This document shows, piece after piece, positions 1 to 9,223 of a stretch of 64,000 nucleotides of DNA. This DNA is from Curvibacter sp. CHRR-16. GTDB lineage: Bacteria; Pseudomonadota; Gammaproteobacteria; Burkholderiales; Burkholderiaceae_C. Under the pieces are notes generated by a model. That model was not told where the DNA came from. It saw only the letters and a list, made by a program, of their open reading frames with translations, and ran no database searches. The stretch lies in the NCBI RefSeq assembly GCF_018474005.1, contig NZ_JAHCSH010000001.1, positions 654,680 to 718,679 of the forward strand, given 5' to 3'. A program made the translations under genes and the position numbers. The number at the start of each line of letters is the position of its first letter. The stretch's first letter is position 1.

Positions 1-470
1 GCATAGGCGAGGGCTGGGATGTGCACCGCTTGGTAGAAGGGCGCAAGCTCATTTTGGGCGGTGTCGAGATTGCTTTTGACAAAGGGCTGTTGGGCCATTC
101 GGATGCCGATGTGCTGCTGCATGCCATCACCGATGCGGTGCTGGGCGCTGCGGGCTTGGGCGATATTGGCCGCCACTTTCCCGATACCGATGCGCAGTTC
201 AAAGGCGCTGACTCTGGCGTGCTGCTGCGCGAAGCGTGGCGCCGTGTGCAGGCTCAGGGTTACCGCTTGCTCAATGTGGACTGCACCATCATCGCCCAAG
301 TGCCCAAGCTGGCGCCGCATATGGACGCTATCCGTGCCAGCGTGGCTGCCCTGTTGGGCGCTGATGTGGCGCAAGTGAATGTGAAAGCCAAAACCTACGA
401 AAAACTGGGCCCCGTGGGAGCGGGTGAGGCCATGGAAGCGCGTGCAGTGGTGTTGTTGGTGAAAGCCTAG
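1..470 (+). CDS. ispF: 2-C-methyl-D-erythritol 2,4-cyclodiphosphate synthase, 5' end cut by window edge
   Basis: IspF converts CDP-methylerythritol 2-phosphate to the cyclic diphosphate in the MEP isoprenoid pathway; it is a zinc-dependent trimer. The reading frame is open from base 3, where IGEGWDVH is encoded. DVH supplies the family's metal-binding Asp and His, so only a few N-terminal residues are missing and the GTG at 21 is not the real start. [15 protein letters not shown] and the C-terminal [19 protein letters not shown] are clear family signatures. In related genomes ispD usually precedes it, but that would lie outside this window. The gene converges on the histidine kinase gene that follows. 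Confidence 0.95.
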   Translation, partial: IGEGWDVHRLVEGRKLILGGVEIAFDKGLLGHSDADVLLHAITDAVLGAAGLGDIGRHFPDTDAQFKGADSGVLLREAWRRVQAQGYRLLNVDCTIIAQVPKLAPHMDAIRASVAALLGADVAQVNVKAKTYEKLGPVGAGEAMEARAVVLLVKA

Positions 471-491
471 GCTGCAGCGTTCGGTGCAGAC

Positions 492-1898
492 TCAGCTTGT
501 CATTGTGCTGCCTGGTTGGGCTAAAGGCAGTTGGATGTAAGCCATCAAGCCGCTGGGGTGGGCATTGAACAGCTTGAGCGAGCCCCCCATGCGGCGCACG
601 GTTTTGTCCACGATGGATAAGCCCAAGCCCGCTCCCGTAGCTTCGGTGCGGGCGGCCTCGCCACGAAAGAAAGGCTGCACCAATTGCGCTAGCTGCGCTT
701 CGGGCACACCCAAGCCGTGGTCTTGCAGGCGCAGAGTGACCCAGTCGGTGGTAACCGATGCGCTGATTTCGATTTCGCAGCGGCCCGTGTCTTTGCTGCG
801 CCCATAGCGCTGGGCGTTTTCGATCAGGTTGTTGATGACACGGCCCAGATCCACCTCATCGGCCAAGACGCGGATATCGGGGGATATGTCCAAACGGATA
901 TCGATGTCATTGTTCATGGCAAACGGGTCGCAGCAGTGTTGCACCAGCTTGGATAGCTCCAAAGATCGAATGTTCTGCTTGCCCAAGCGGGCGTAGTCCA
1001 TGAATTTGTTCAGTATGGCGTCAACTTGGCTGATGTCTTCACTCATCATCATGCGCACGTGGTCATCGGGCACACTCAGTTCTATTTCCAAACGCAGTCG
1101 TGCCAAAGGCGTACGCAAGTCGTGCGAGATGCCAGCAAGCATCAGAGCACGCTCGGCCTCTACCTCGGTGAGTTTGTCCAGCATGCTGTTGAAGCTGTGG
1201 TTCAGTTCACTGATTTCTTTGGTCGAAACCCGTTCGCGCAAGTGGGCTTGGCTGAGCTTGCCTTCTTGCACCAAAGCGGCGGCTTTGCCAAAGTCGCGCA
1301 AGGGGCGGTTGACCAAGCGGGTGATGACCGTTGCACCAGCTACCGAAATCAAGGTGGTCAAGCCAATCCAAATAGCCAAAGCTTCGTAGGAAATCCCTGT
1401 GAATTCGGACTGTTCGACCAGCATCCAGTAGTGGGTTGTGTGGCCTTTCACCTCAAAGCGTACCCACAAGCCTTCTTCGCCATTGACAGCGCGTGCCAAA
1501 TGCGTGCCAGATCCAAATTTGGTTTGCAGGATTTTTTCCACGCGCAGCATGAACAGACTGTGTATGCCAAGGTCGACTTGCTCTTGCGGGCTGCCTGCAA
1601 TCACGCGCACGTTGTGCAAATCTTGCAGCATCTCGATGAGTGCCAAGCGTGTGGGTTCTTGGGCAAATACGACAGAAGATTGGCTCAGCCCCACCTGCAC
1701 ACTGATGTGTTGGGCCGTTTGCTCAGCCAGTGGCTCCAGTTCTAGGGTTTGGAATGTCTCCAACCAAACGGCCAAGCTGATGAGCATGAGCAACACGATT
1801 TGCAAAAAGGTGCGCCAAAACAGAGAAATCCGCCACAGTTGGCGGGCTCTGGGTTGTTGGGGCATTTTGCGCGCATTGGCCAAGTCATAGCGCTTCAT
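492..1898 (-). CDS. risS: EnvZ/RisS-type membrane sensor histidine kinase
   Basis: A 468-residue inner-membrane kinase. A first membrane helix lies at about residues 28-48 and a second near 180-200, with a periplasmic sensor region between them. A HAMP linker follows, then the HisKA phospho-acceptor box GISHDLRTPLARL (near residue 256), an N box (NLIENAQRYG) and the ATP-binding G box GAGLGLSIV near the C-terminus. It lies 37 bp downstream of the OmpR-type regulator gene and should autophosphorylate and phosphorylate that protein. The pair beside ispF matches the Bordetella RisA/RisS arrangement, hence the symbol; EnvZ would be an equally fair label. The signal it senses cannot be read from sequence. 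Confidence 0.88.
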   Translation of the reverse strand: MKRYDLANARKMPQQPRARQLWRISLFWRTFLQIVLLMLISLAVWLETFQTLELEPLAEQTAQHISVQVGLSQSSVVFAQEPTRLALIEMLQDLHNVRVIAGSPQEQVDLGIHSLFMLRVEKILQTKFGSGTHLARAVNGEEGLWVRFEVKGHTTHYWMLVEQSEFTGISYEALAIWIGLTTLISVAGATVITRLVNRPLRDFGKAAALVQEGKLSQAHLRERVSTKEISELNHSFNSMLDKLTEVEAERALMLAGISHDLRTPLARLRLEIELSVPDDHVRMMMSEDISQVDAILNKFMDYARLGKQNIRSLELSKLVQHCCDPFAMNNDIDIRLDISPDIRVLADEVDLGRVINNLIENAQRYGRSKDTGRCEIEISASVTTDWVTLRLQDHGLGVPEAQLAQLVQPFFRGEAARTEATGAGLGLSIVDKTVRRMGGSLKLFNAHPSGLMAYIQLPLAQPGSTMTS

Positions 1899-1935
1899 AA
1901 GCTTAAGGGGTATGGCACTGGCGAGGTGCGCATGC

Positions 1936-2679
1936 CTAGATAGCTTCTACTGGATCATCAGGAACGAATACGTAGCCCAATCCCCACACGGTTTGGATCA
2001 TGCGCGGTGAGCTGGGGTCTTCTTCGATCATCTTGCGCAGGCGTGAAATTTGAACGTCCAAGCTGCGATCAAAGGGTTCAAATTCGCGGCCACGTGAGAG
2101 TTGGGCCAACTTTTCACGTGTCAACGGTGTGCGTGGATGGCGAACCAGTGCTTTGAGCATGGCAAATTCGCCTGTGGTCATGGGCACGAGTTGACCGTCT
2201 TTTTTCAGGGTGCGTGCACCCAAGTCGAACACAAAACGACCAAAACGGATGGTTTCTTGATCGGTCGATGGGGCACCGGGCGCCTCTTGTGTAGGGCGGC
2301 GGCGCAGCACAGCATGGATGCGCGCCAACAACTCGCGGGGGTTGAAGGGTTTGCCCAAGTAGTCGTCAGCACCGACCTCCAAGCCCACGATGCGATCAAC
2401 ATCTTCGTTGCGCGCTGTGAGCATGATGATGGGGGTGTGGTTACTGGCAGCACGCAGGCGGCGACAGATAGATAATCCGTCTTCACCGGGCATCATCAAA
2501 TCCAAAATGATGATGTCTGCCGAATCACGCTGCAGCAGCCGGGTTAAGGCTTTGCCGTCTTCGGCCAGCAAGACTTCGAATCCTTCTTGGCTCAGATAGC
2601 GCCGAAGTAAGTCACGAATGCGGGCATCGTCATCAACTACCAAAATTTTGTTTACGCGAGCTGGATTCTGCATGGTCAT
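1936..2679 (-). CDS. risA: OmpR/RisA-type response regulator
   Basis: A 247-residue DNA-binding response regulator. The N-terminal receiver has the acidic pair DDD near residue 17, the phospho-acceptor Asp in IIILDLMMPGEDG, the conserved Thr in MLTARNE and Lys in LGKPFNPRELLARI. A C-terminal OmpR/PhoB winged helix ends in the typical RMIQTVWGLGYVFVP. It is first in a two-gene operon with the kinase gene. Starts at 2679 and 2673 (both ATG) are possible; neither has a strong Shine-Dalgarno sequence. The family controls porins and stress or virulence genes, but the target genes here are unknown. Confidence 0.9.
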   Translation of the reverse strand: MTMQNPARVNKILVVDDDARIRDLLRRYLSQEGFEVLLAEDGKALTRLLQRDSADIIILDLMMPGEDGLSICRRLRAASNHTPIIMLTARNEDVDRIVGLEVGADDYLGKPFNPRELLARIHAVLRRRPTQEAPGAPSTDQETIRFGRFVFDLGARTLKKDGQLVPMTTGEFAMLKALVRHPRTPLTREKLAQLSRGREFEPFDRSLDVQISRLRKMIEEDPSSPRMIQTVWGLGYVFVPDDPVEAI

Positions 2680-2987
2680 AACTGTGAGCGAGTTTGGATT
2701 CGAAATCGCACGTTTTCTCTATTATTGATAAACGATTGTGCTGTTGTACGTGACAAAGCACAAAACTGTTTCTATTGTTGTACGCAACAGTGCTGCACTT
2801 GACACGGAAACTAGTGTACAGATTACTATGTTCTCGACTGGTGTGGGCACAAATAAAGAGTTTTTGTTCTAACGTTTTTATATCGTTTAAATCTGTTGGC
2901 CGTAGCATTAATTACATTTTGTAGCGCTTGCGCTGGTTTTCAGCTTGATTTCTTTGTAGGCAACTGTACAAGCTTGCTTATAACACC
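2680..2987. promoter_or_regulatory. Divergent intergenic region between risA and the EAL gene
   Basis: This AT-rich stretch of 308 bp carries no convincing gene. On the plus strand TTGACA at 2799-2804 is a good -35, but the sequence 17 bp downstream (ATTACT) is a weak -10. TGTTGTACG occurs twice as a direct repeat (2742-2750 and 2776-2784), and the second copy lies within GTTGTACGCAAC, a small dyad. Such paired sites could be regulator boxes for autoregulation by the OmpR-type protein; this is inference only. Confidence 0.3.
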
Positions 2988-4289
2988 ATGAATAGCGATC
3001 AACGTCTCGTACGCCGTATTCTCTACATCGGCGCAGCCATCATGTGCATCAGTGGGGCTGGCTGGGCACCGGTGTTTGCATCACAAGACAATTACTTGGG
3101 CGTGTTGCTCGATTTGCTCATGCTCATGTGCGGCGTGGGAGTCGTATTGCTCACGTGGGCCTCTAAGCAGCGTGCGGCTTTTTTTATTTTGTTAGGTGTT
3201 TGCTATGCCGTGATCGTGCTTATGTCCATCTTCATGGATATACCCAGTGCCCACGCACCGCGCGTAGCGCACAACTACTTACTGGTTTTGTCCATGTGCT
3301 GCATGTTCATCCTGCGCCAAGAGCGGCCTTGGTTGCGCAACGTGATGGTGGCTGTTCCGATGATCACGTTTGTCGGCTTTGCCTCGACCAATTGGGGGAT
3401 TGCCAGCGGTTTTACCTTACCCGATGACTTGCGCATATGGGGGGCATGGGTCAATACAGCTTTTGCTGTGTTGGCCGCGTACTGCATCATGTTTGTATTG
3501 CTATCGGGTAACCAAGCCGCCTTCCGCTTGGGGCAAGAGCTGCGCAGAGGCATTGAAAACCATGAGTTTGTCCTCTATTACCAGCCACAACTCAATCACC
3601 AACAAAAGGTGGTGGCCGTGGAGGCCTTGGTGCGGTGGCTGCACCCCCAGCAGGGCTTGTTAGGCCCCGCTTATTTCATCCAAGCTGCAGAAAAAAGTGG
3701 TGCCATCTTGCTTTTAGGGCGCTGGGTGATGGAGCAGGCTGCGCAGCAGTTGCAACACTGGAGTCAAAACCCCACGATGCGGGGGGTGAGTTTGTCGGTC
3801 AATGTCAGTGTGACCGAATTGTTGCGACCAAGCTATGTCAGTGGAGTAAAGGAATTGTTGCAGCTCTACGCTATTGAGCCAGCCCGTTTGAAGCTGGAAG
3901 TTACCGAGAGCGTTTTTGCAGAAGATTTTTCTCTGGTTGTAGAACGTTTAACAGCGTTGCGTGAAGTAGGCGTGGGCATCGCTTTGGATGACTTCGGAAC
4001 CGGTTATTCGTCGCTGGCGTATCTCAAACGCATGCCGGTGGATCAGGTCAAGGTCGATCGAAGTTTTGTGCGCGATATCGTGACAGACCCGCACGACCAA
4101 GCCATTGTTGCTTCCATTGTGCAATTGGCCAGCAGCATGGGTTTTTCGGTCGTGGCTGAAGGGGTGGAAATCGCTGCCCAGCGGGATGCGCTGCAAGCGT
4201 TGGGATGCTTGCAGTACCAAGGCTATTTGTTTGCCCAGCCTATGCTGTTGGATGATTTGCTGAACTATTGCCAGCAACACCAAAGCTGA
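2988..4289 (+). CDS. Membrane-anchored EAL-domain cyclic-di-GMP phosphodiesterase
   Basis: A 433-residue protein with about five hydrophobic helices in the first 175 residues, then a complete EAL domain. The signature appears as AVEALVRW (near residue 210), followed by NVSV, LEVTES, DDFGTGYSSLAYL, VKVDRSF and AEGVE. The metal-binding and catalytic acidic residues therefore look intact, and it should hydrolyse c-di-GMP to pGpG at the inner membrane. No GGDEF domain is attached. The membrane part resembles no sensor I recognise. No clear Shine-Dalgarno lies before the ATG; a TATAAC lies only 3 bp upstream, too close to act as a normal -10 for this start. Confidence 0.88.
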   Translation: MNSDQRLVRRILYIGAAIMCISGAGWAPVFASQDNYLGVLLDLLMLMCGVGVVLLTWASKQRAAFFILLGVCYAVIVLMSIFMDIPSAHAPRVAHNYLLVLSMCCMFILRQERPWLRNVMVAVPMITFVGFASTNWGIASGFTLPDDLRIWGAWVNTAFAVLAAYCIMFVLLSGNQAAFRLGQELRRGIENHEFVLYYQPQLNHQQKVVAVEALVRWLHPQQGLLGPAYFIQAAEKSGAILLLGRWVMEQAAQQLQHWSQNPTMRGVSLSVNVSVTELLRPSYVSGVKELLQLYAIEPARLKLEVTESVFAEDFSLVVERLTALREVGVGIALDDFGTGYSSLAYLKRMPVDQVKVDRSFVRDIVTDPHDQAIVASIVQLASSMGFSVVAEGVEIAAQRDALQALGCLQYQGYLFAQPMLLDDLLNYCQQHQS

Positions 4290-4298
4290 AGCGACGGC

Positions 4299-5069
4299 TT
4301 ATTGTGCTGTCCAGCCTCCATCCATATTCCACGCCACTCCGCGTACATTGTCAGCGGCGCTGGAGCACAGAAATACGGCCAATGCCCCAAGCTCTTCAGG
4401 GGTGGTGAATTGCTGGGACGGTTCTTTTTCACCCAGTAGCAGTTTGGTGGCTTCGGTGTTGGTCAGCCCCATTTGCTGGGCTTTGGCATCCACCTGCTTT
4501 TGTACCAAGGGCGTGAGCACCCAGCCGGGGCAGATGGCATTGCAGGTCACGCCGCTGGTGGCGTTTTCCAATGCAGTGACTTTGGTCAAACCCACCAAAC
4601 CGTGTTTGGCGGCCACGTAGGCCGATTTTTCAGCCGATGCCACCAAGCCATGTACCGATGCAATGTTGATGATCCGCCCCCAATTGCGCTGCAGCATGCC
4701 GGGCAACACTAAGCGGGTGGTGTGGAATGCGCTGGTCAGGTTGATGGCCAAGATGCTGTCCCAGCGCTCAGTAGGAAAGTTTTCAATGCGGCTTACATGC
4801 TGAATGCCTGCGTTGTTTACCAATATATCCACTGTGCCAAAGGCCTCTTGCGCATGCGCTACCAGCGCGGCAATGTCGTCGGGTTTGCTCATGTCAGCAG
4901 GGTGGTAGCTTACCCGTGCGCCCAAGGCTGTGATGGCCCCTTTGGGGCTCTCGTAGTCACCAAACCCGTTGAGCACGATGTTGGCTCCTTGCGCGGCCAA
5001 GGCCTTGGCGATGCCAAGACCAATGCCGCTGGTGGAGCCTGTGACGATGGCGGTTTTTCCTTTCAGCAT
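4299..5069 (-). CDS. bdhA: 3-hydroxybutyrate dehydrogenase
   Basis: A 256-residue classical short-chain dehydrogenase that interconverts (R)-3-hydroxybutyrate and acetoacetate with NAD, typically in polyhydroxybutyrate turnover. The cofactor motif TGSTSGIGLGIA is at the N-terminus, NNAG near residue 87, the catalytic Ser in INIASVHG, and YVAAK as the Tyr-Lys pair. The internal QHVSRIENFP and the C-terminal GVAWNMDGGWTAQ are characteristic of this subfamily rather than of general SDRs. It is a single gene, convergent with the EAL gene and divergent from the hydrolase gene. Confidence 0.9.
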   Translation of the reverse strand: MLKGKTAIVTGSTSGIGLGIAKALAAQGANIVLNGFGDYESPKGAITALGARVSYHPADMSKPDDIAALVAHAQEAFGTVDILVNNAGIQHVSRIENFPTERWDSILAINLTSAFHTTRLVLPGMLQRNWGRIINIASVHGLVASAEKSAYVAAKHGLVGLTKVTALENATSGVTCNAICPGWVLTPLVQKQVDAKAQQMGLTNTEATKLLLGEKEPSQQFTTPEELGALAVFLCSSAADNVRGVAWNMDGGWTAQ

Positions 5070-5173
5070 ATGACTCCTATAAATCGCTGTATTGCCTCAG
5101 TTGCAGGGCAGTATTCCAGTACGATGGTAGCGTTGTCAAACCCAGTTGTAACCAATGCCAATAGGGGGGTGCT

Positions 5174-6064
5174 ATGGCTGATCCACGACTCAATTCGATT
5201 GTCTGCCGCGACTCTGCTAATACCCATCGCATGGCCTACTGGGAGTGGGGTAATCCAGAGGCGTTGCATGCCATTGTTTGCGTGCATGGTCTGACCCGCC
5301 AAGGGCGGGACTTTGATGTACTGGCCCGTGCGCTGGTGGCGCAAACCCAGGGTGCAGTGCGCGTTCTTTGCCCTGACGTGGCTGGGCGCGGACAAAGTGA
5401 TTGGCTGGCTAATCCGCAGGACTACCAATTGCCTGTATATGGCGCAGACTTGGTGCAACTGGTGCAAGCGCTGCAGCTACAGTCTGTGAGTTGGGTGGGC
5501 ACCAGTATGGGGGGCTTGCTGGGCATGGCTTGTGTGCCTGCGCTGGTGCAGTTGGGGGTGCAGGTCCCTAAGTTGGTTTTGAATGACGTGGGCCCTGTGT
5601 TGGAGTGGCAAGCCATGCAGCGCATTGGTCAGTATGTGGGTCAAGTACCCGTGTTTCCCAATTTAGCCCAAGCCTTGGCTATTTTGCGGGCGGTTTCTTT
5701 GGGTTTTGGCCCGCATACCGAACAGCAGTGGCTGGACTTCAGTATCCACGCTCTTAAACCCTTAGGGCAAGGCACTTGGACACTGCGCTACGACCCCGCC
5801 TTGGCCCAACCGTTTGCCAGTACGTCCGAGGAGTCTGTAAAGCAGGGTGAGGCCTTCTTGTGGGCCGCGTATGACGCAATCCGCGCAGACACCTTGTTGT
5901 TGCGTGGACAGGAGTCCGATTTGCTCAGTGCTGCAACAGCGCAGGCCATGCAAGCGCGTGGCCCCCGAGCCCGTTTAGTCGAGTTTGCGGGAGTCGGCCA
6001 TGCGCCTACGCTGGTGGTACCCGATCAATACCAAGTGGTCATAGACCATTTATTAGCGACTTGA
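5174..6064 (+). CDS. Alpha/beta-fold hydrolase
   Basis: A 296-residue single-domain hydrolase. CVHGLTRQGRDF supplies the oxyanion-hole HG, GTSMGGLLGM is the nucleophile elbow with Ser near residue 113, and a late GVGHAP carries the likely catalytic His. The acid is probably the Asp in RGQESDLLS. A Shine-Dalgarno-like AGGGGGG lies just upstream of the ATG. The stop codon is 2 bp before the relA ATG, so the two genes are probably co-transcribed. The substrate is unknown; esterase or C-C hydrolase activity is equally possible. Confidence 0.8.
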   Translation: MADPRLNSIVCRDSANTHRMAYWEWGNPEALHAIVCVHGLTRQGRDFDVLARALVAQTQGAVRVLCPDVAGRGQSDWLANPQDYQLPVYGADLVQLVQALQLQSVSWVGTSMGGLLGMACVPALVQLGVQVPKLVLNDVGPVLEWQAMQRIGQYVGQVPVFPNLAQALAILRAVSLGFGPHTEQQWLDFSIHALKPLGQGTWTLRYDPALAQPFASTSEESVKQGEAFLWAAYDAIRADTLLLRGQESDLLSAATAQAMQARGPRARLVEFAGVGHAPTLVVPDQYQVVIDHLLAT

Positions 6065-6066
6065 AT

Positions 6067-8304
6067 ATGAAGAGTTTGTACACCGATGCCGTTGCGGTAC
6101 CGGATGCCGGCGATGTGGTGGATGTCATCAACGCATCTGCACCTGCTATGCCACAAGAATCGGATGCGCTGGCCCGTGCCCGAGCTTTTGCCGAACCGCT
6201 GCTGAGCAGCGAGACTTTGGGTACTGGAGAAAACACCTTGGCCCATGCCGATGGTGCGGCGGCCATCTTGCGCCACATCCGTGGCTCTGACGCCATGCAA
6301 GCGGCTGTCTATTTGGTCTATACCTGTGACCATTTGCACAAACCGCATGAGGTGTTGAGTAAGTCGTTCGGCCCTGGTTATGCCGACTTGGCCATGGAAA
6401 CCACCAAGCTGGTACGTGTGCAGCGTATGGCCCGTATTAGCCAAGGAGAGCAAGACGACACCAGCCATTTGCCGCAAGCCCAGACCGCTGCCGCCCAAAC
6501 CGAGAGCGTGCGCAAGATGCTGCTCGCGTTCTCGCGCGATTTGCGCGTGGTCATGCTGCGCTTGGCCTCGCGCCTGCAAACGCTGCGCTACTTCGCCGCC
6601 ACCAAACAAACGGTGCCTGCTGCGCTGGCCGCCGAGTCTTTGCATGTGTTTGCCCCTTTGGCCAATCGCTTGGGCATTTGGGAGATCAAGTGGGAGATGG
6701 AGGACTTGGCCTTCCGCTTTTTGGAGCCGCAGACCTACAAAGACATTGCCCGTTTGCTGGACGAAAAGCGCGTGGAACGCGAAGTGGGTATGGAAACCCT
6801 GCGCAACCAACTCGCCGGGGACTTGCGCCAGCAAGGCATAGAGGCCGCGGTGTATGGGCGTCCCAAGCACATCTACAGCATCGTCAAAAAGATGCGTGGC
6901 AAGTCGCTGGGCTTTGATCAGTTGTATGACATACGGGCACTGCGGGTAGTGGTGCCCAGCATTTCCGATTGCTATGCGGCTTTGAGTTTGGTACACAACC
7001 TCTTTAAGCCTGTGGTGGACGAGTTTGACGACTACATTGCCCGCCCCAAACCCAATGGTTATCAGTCTTTGCACACGGTGGTGCGCGATTCCAACGAGCG
7101 GGCCATTGAGGTGCAAATCCGCACCCGTGCCATGCACGAGCACGCCGAGCACGGCGTGGCGGCCCACTGGGCGTACAAAGAGGCTGGTAGCAAAGGCTAT
7201 GGTGGACAGGTCACCGCCAACAGCAGCTATGACGCCAAAATCGCCGTGTTGCGCCAGCTCTTGGCGTGGGAGCGTGATCTGTCAGGCGCAGCACAAAACG
7301 GTGCCAATGGCTTGCTGGATGACCGCATTTATGTGCTGACGCCTGACGCGGCGGTGCTGGAACTGCCTCAGGGCGCTACCCCGGTGGACTTTGCCTACAG
7401 TGTGCACACCAGTGTGGGCAACCGCTGCCGTGGTGCCAAGGTCGATGGCGTGATGGTGCCCTTGCACACCCCGCTGCGCAATGGCCAAACGGTGGAAGTC
7501 ATCACGGCCAAAGACGGGGGCCCCTCGCGCGATTGGCTCAATCCTGAGCTGGGCTACTTGGTCAGCCACCGTGCCAAGGCCAAAGTACGGGCGTGGTTCA
7601 ACGCCCAAGCGCTGGATGAAACCATCGCCAAAGGCCGTGAAGCGGTGGAAAAACTGCTGCAGCGCGAAGGCAAAACCGCCCTCAAGCTGGACGACTTGGC
7701 TGAGCGCTTGGGCTTTAACTCTGCCGATGCTTTGTTCGAGGTGGTGGGCAAGGACGAGTTTTCGCTGCGCACCATTGAAAACCTGTTACGCCCGCCAGAG
7801 CCAGAGCCCACCGCGGCCACTGAAACGCCGGTGTGGCGCAAGTCTTCTAATCCAGCGCCCAAAGGGGGGGTGTTGGTGGTGGGGGTCGATTCCCTCATGA
7901 CCCAGTTGGCCAAGTGCTGCAAGCCAGCACCGCCCGATGTGATCAGTGGCTTTGTGACCCGTGGCAAGGGGGTGAGCGTGCACCGGGCGGATTGCTCCAA
8001 CTTGCGCAATATGGTGGCCCGCAGCCCGGATCGGGTCATCGACGTGGCCTGGGGCAGCGAGCTGGGGGCGGCCCACTATCCCGTGGATGTGGCCGTAGAG
8101 GCCATAGACCGGCAAGGGTTGTTGCGCGATATCTCGGAGGTCTTTACCAAAGAGAAGATGAACGTGATTGGTGTGCAAACCCAGTCGGTCAAAGGCATCG
8201 CTTGGATGACTTTTACGGTGGAAGTGAACAATGCCAGCCGTTTGCAGCGCGTGCTCAAGCTGGTGGGGGAGCTGGCTGGTGTGAAATCAGCCCGCAGGCG
8301 CTAG
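6067..8304 (+). CDS. relA: RelA-type (p)ppGpp synthetase
   Basis: A 745-residue long alarmone synthetase. The N-terminal HD region has lost the HD/ED hydrolase residues (CDHLHK where SpoT has HDxxED), so hydrolysis is unlikely. The synthetase domain (roughly residues 225-370) has RPKHIYSIVKKM, the acidic EFDDY (EXDD, the RelA-type signature, against RXKD in SpoT) and NGYQSLHTVV. A TGS domain (DRIYVLTPDAAVLELP) and a C-terminal ACT domain follow. It transfers pyrophosphate from ATP to GDP or GTP on starved ribosomes. A TTG at 6061 overlaps the hydrolase stop; the ATG at 6067 is the better start. Its 3' end overlaps the convergent DUF2145 gene by 18 bp. Confidence 0.93.
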   Translation: MKSLYTDAVAVPDAGDVVDVINASAPAMPQESDALARARAFAEPLLSSETLGTGENTLAHADGAAAILRHIRGSDAMQAAVYLVYTCDHLHKPHEVLSKSFGPGYADLAMETTKLVRVQRMARISQGEQDDTSHLPQAQTAAAQTESVRKMLLAFSRDLRVVMLRLASRLQTLRYFAATKQTVPAALAAESLHVFAPLANRLGIWEIKWEMEDLAFRFLEPQTYKDIARLLDEKRVEREVGMETLRNQLAGDLRQQGIEAAVYGRPKHIYSIVKKMRGKSLGFDQLYDIRALRVVVPSISDCYAALSLVHNLFKPVVDEFDDYIARPKPNGYQSLHTVVRDSNERAIEVQIRTRAMHEHAEHGVAAHWAYKEAGSKGYGGQVTANSSYDAKIAVLRQLLAWERDLSGAAQNGANGLLDDRIYVLTPDAAVLELPQGATPVDFAYSVHTSVGNRCRGAKVDGVMVPLHTPLRNGQTVEVITAKDGGPSRDWLNPELGYLVSHRAKAKVRAWFNAQALDETIAKGREAVEKLLQREGKTALKLDDLAERLGFNSADALFEVVGKDEFSLRTIENLLRPPEPEPTAATETPVWRKSSNPAPKGGVLVVGVDSLMTQLAKCCKPAPPDVISGFVTRGKGVSVHRADCSNLRNMVARSPDRVIDVAWGSELGAAHYPVDVAVEAIDRQGLLRDISEVFTKEKMNVIGVQTQSVKGIAWMTFTVEVNNASRLQRVLKLVGELAGVKSARRR

Positions 8305-9198
8305 AGAGAGGGTTTGGTCGCCTTCGCCAGCTTGGCAGCGGCCTTCCAAGGGCTTCCAGCCCTTGTGCAGAACGACTTGTTTGCCCTTGATGCAAATTTC
8401 CAGTCGCTCGCTGCTGGGGATCATGGCGTGCACAAAAGTTTCCACGGAAGCGGGCATGCTGATTTGGTAGAGCAAACGACGTTGGTCGGCTTCAGGGTGG
8501 TCGTTGCGGTGCAGCCATGGCAGATGGCCCGATATCCACATCAAAGGCACCGTGTGCACAGGCACCATGCTGGGGCTGTAGGCACGGCTTTGCAACCAGC
8601 GTTGCGCTTGGGCGCGTGCGTCATCGCTGGCGCTCATGCCAGACCACGCCGCCGCCAACATTTCGGCAACCCATTGATTGCAGTTTTGGTACAGGGTTGA
8701 ATAGGGATAGGCGTTGGCGCTGTAGTGGGGATTGAGCAGCGACAAGGCCAGTTTATTGTCCAACGCTGCTTTTTCCAGCACGGTAGCTGCCGTCGAAGGC
8801 AAAAAAACCACCGATACAAACAGTGTGTCACCAGTGCTCTTGCCAGTCAGAAAACCTGCTAGCCCTTGGTCGAACAAGCGGCCTTTTTTCTCATCGCAGT
8901 CAAAGTAGAGCTGGCGCACACTCCATGGGCTCTGGGGGCTGTTGCGCAAGGCAATGCCCATGTGCGAGTAGCGGATGTCGAAAAATTGCAAATCCAGCCC
9001 CGCAAACGAGATCAAAGCCACAGGGCTGCCTGATTGCTCTAGCTGTTTGCGCACCAATTCGCTGAACTGCAGCGTGATGCTTCTTTCACCAGCGCTGGGC
9101 TCTCGTCCTTGGTCGCAATAGTTCAATACACCAGCCTGTGTTGCACAGTGCAGGCCAGCGAACAGGCATAAAAAAACCAGCCCTTTGATCCAAGACAT
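8287..9198 (-). CDS. Exported DUF2145 family protein
   Basis: A 303-residue protein with a signal peptide (hydrophobic stretch about residues 5-20, cleavage likely after HCATQA). CDQGREPSAGER near the N-terminus and SHMGIALRNSP with a later YQNCNQWVAE match the DUF2145 family. The spaced Cys and His residues resemble NlpC/P60-like papain folds, which is inference. It is second in a two-gene unit, 24 bp after another exported protein gene. The function of the family is not established. Confidence 0.75.
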   Translation of the reverse strand: MSWIKGLVFLCLFAGLHCATQAGVLNYCDQGREPSAGERSITLQFSELVRKQLEQSGSPVALISFAGLDLQFFDIRYSHMGIALRNSPQSPWSVRQLYFDCDEKKGRLFDQGLAGFLTGKSTGDTLFVSVVFLPSTAATVLEKAALDNKLALSLLNPHYSANAYPYSTLYQNCNQWVAEMLAAAWSGMSASDDARAQAQRWLQSRAYSPSMVPVHTVPLMWISGHLPWLHRNDHPEADQRRLLYQISMPASVETFVHAMIPSSERLEICIKGKQVVLHKGWKPLEGRCQAGEGDQTLSLAPAG

Positions 9199-9223
9199 AT
9201 CCGAACCTCGGGCTGGGGTGCAA

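Noticed and set aside
2979..2984. TATAAC just before the EAL gene start as a -10 box
   Set aside because: It is only 3 bp from the ATG, which would place the transcription start inside the gene; no matching -35 at 16-18 bp.
6025..7167. 380-residue minus-strand frame opposite relA
   Set aside because: Antisense to a well-conserved relA and rich in His/Gln, as expected of a shadow frame in GC-rich DNA.
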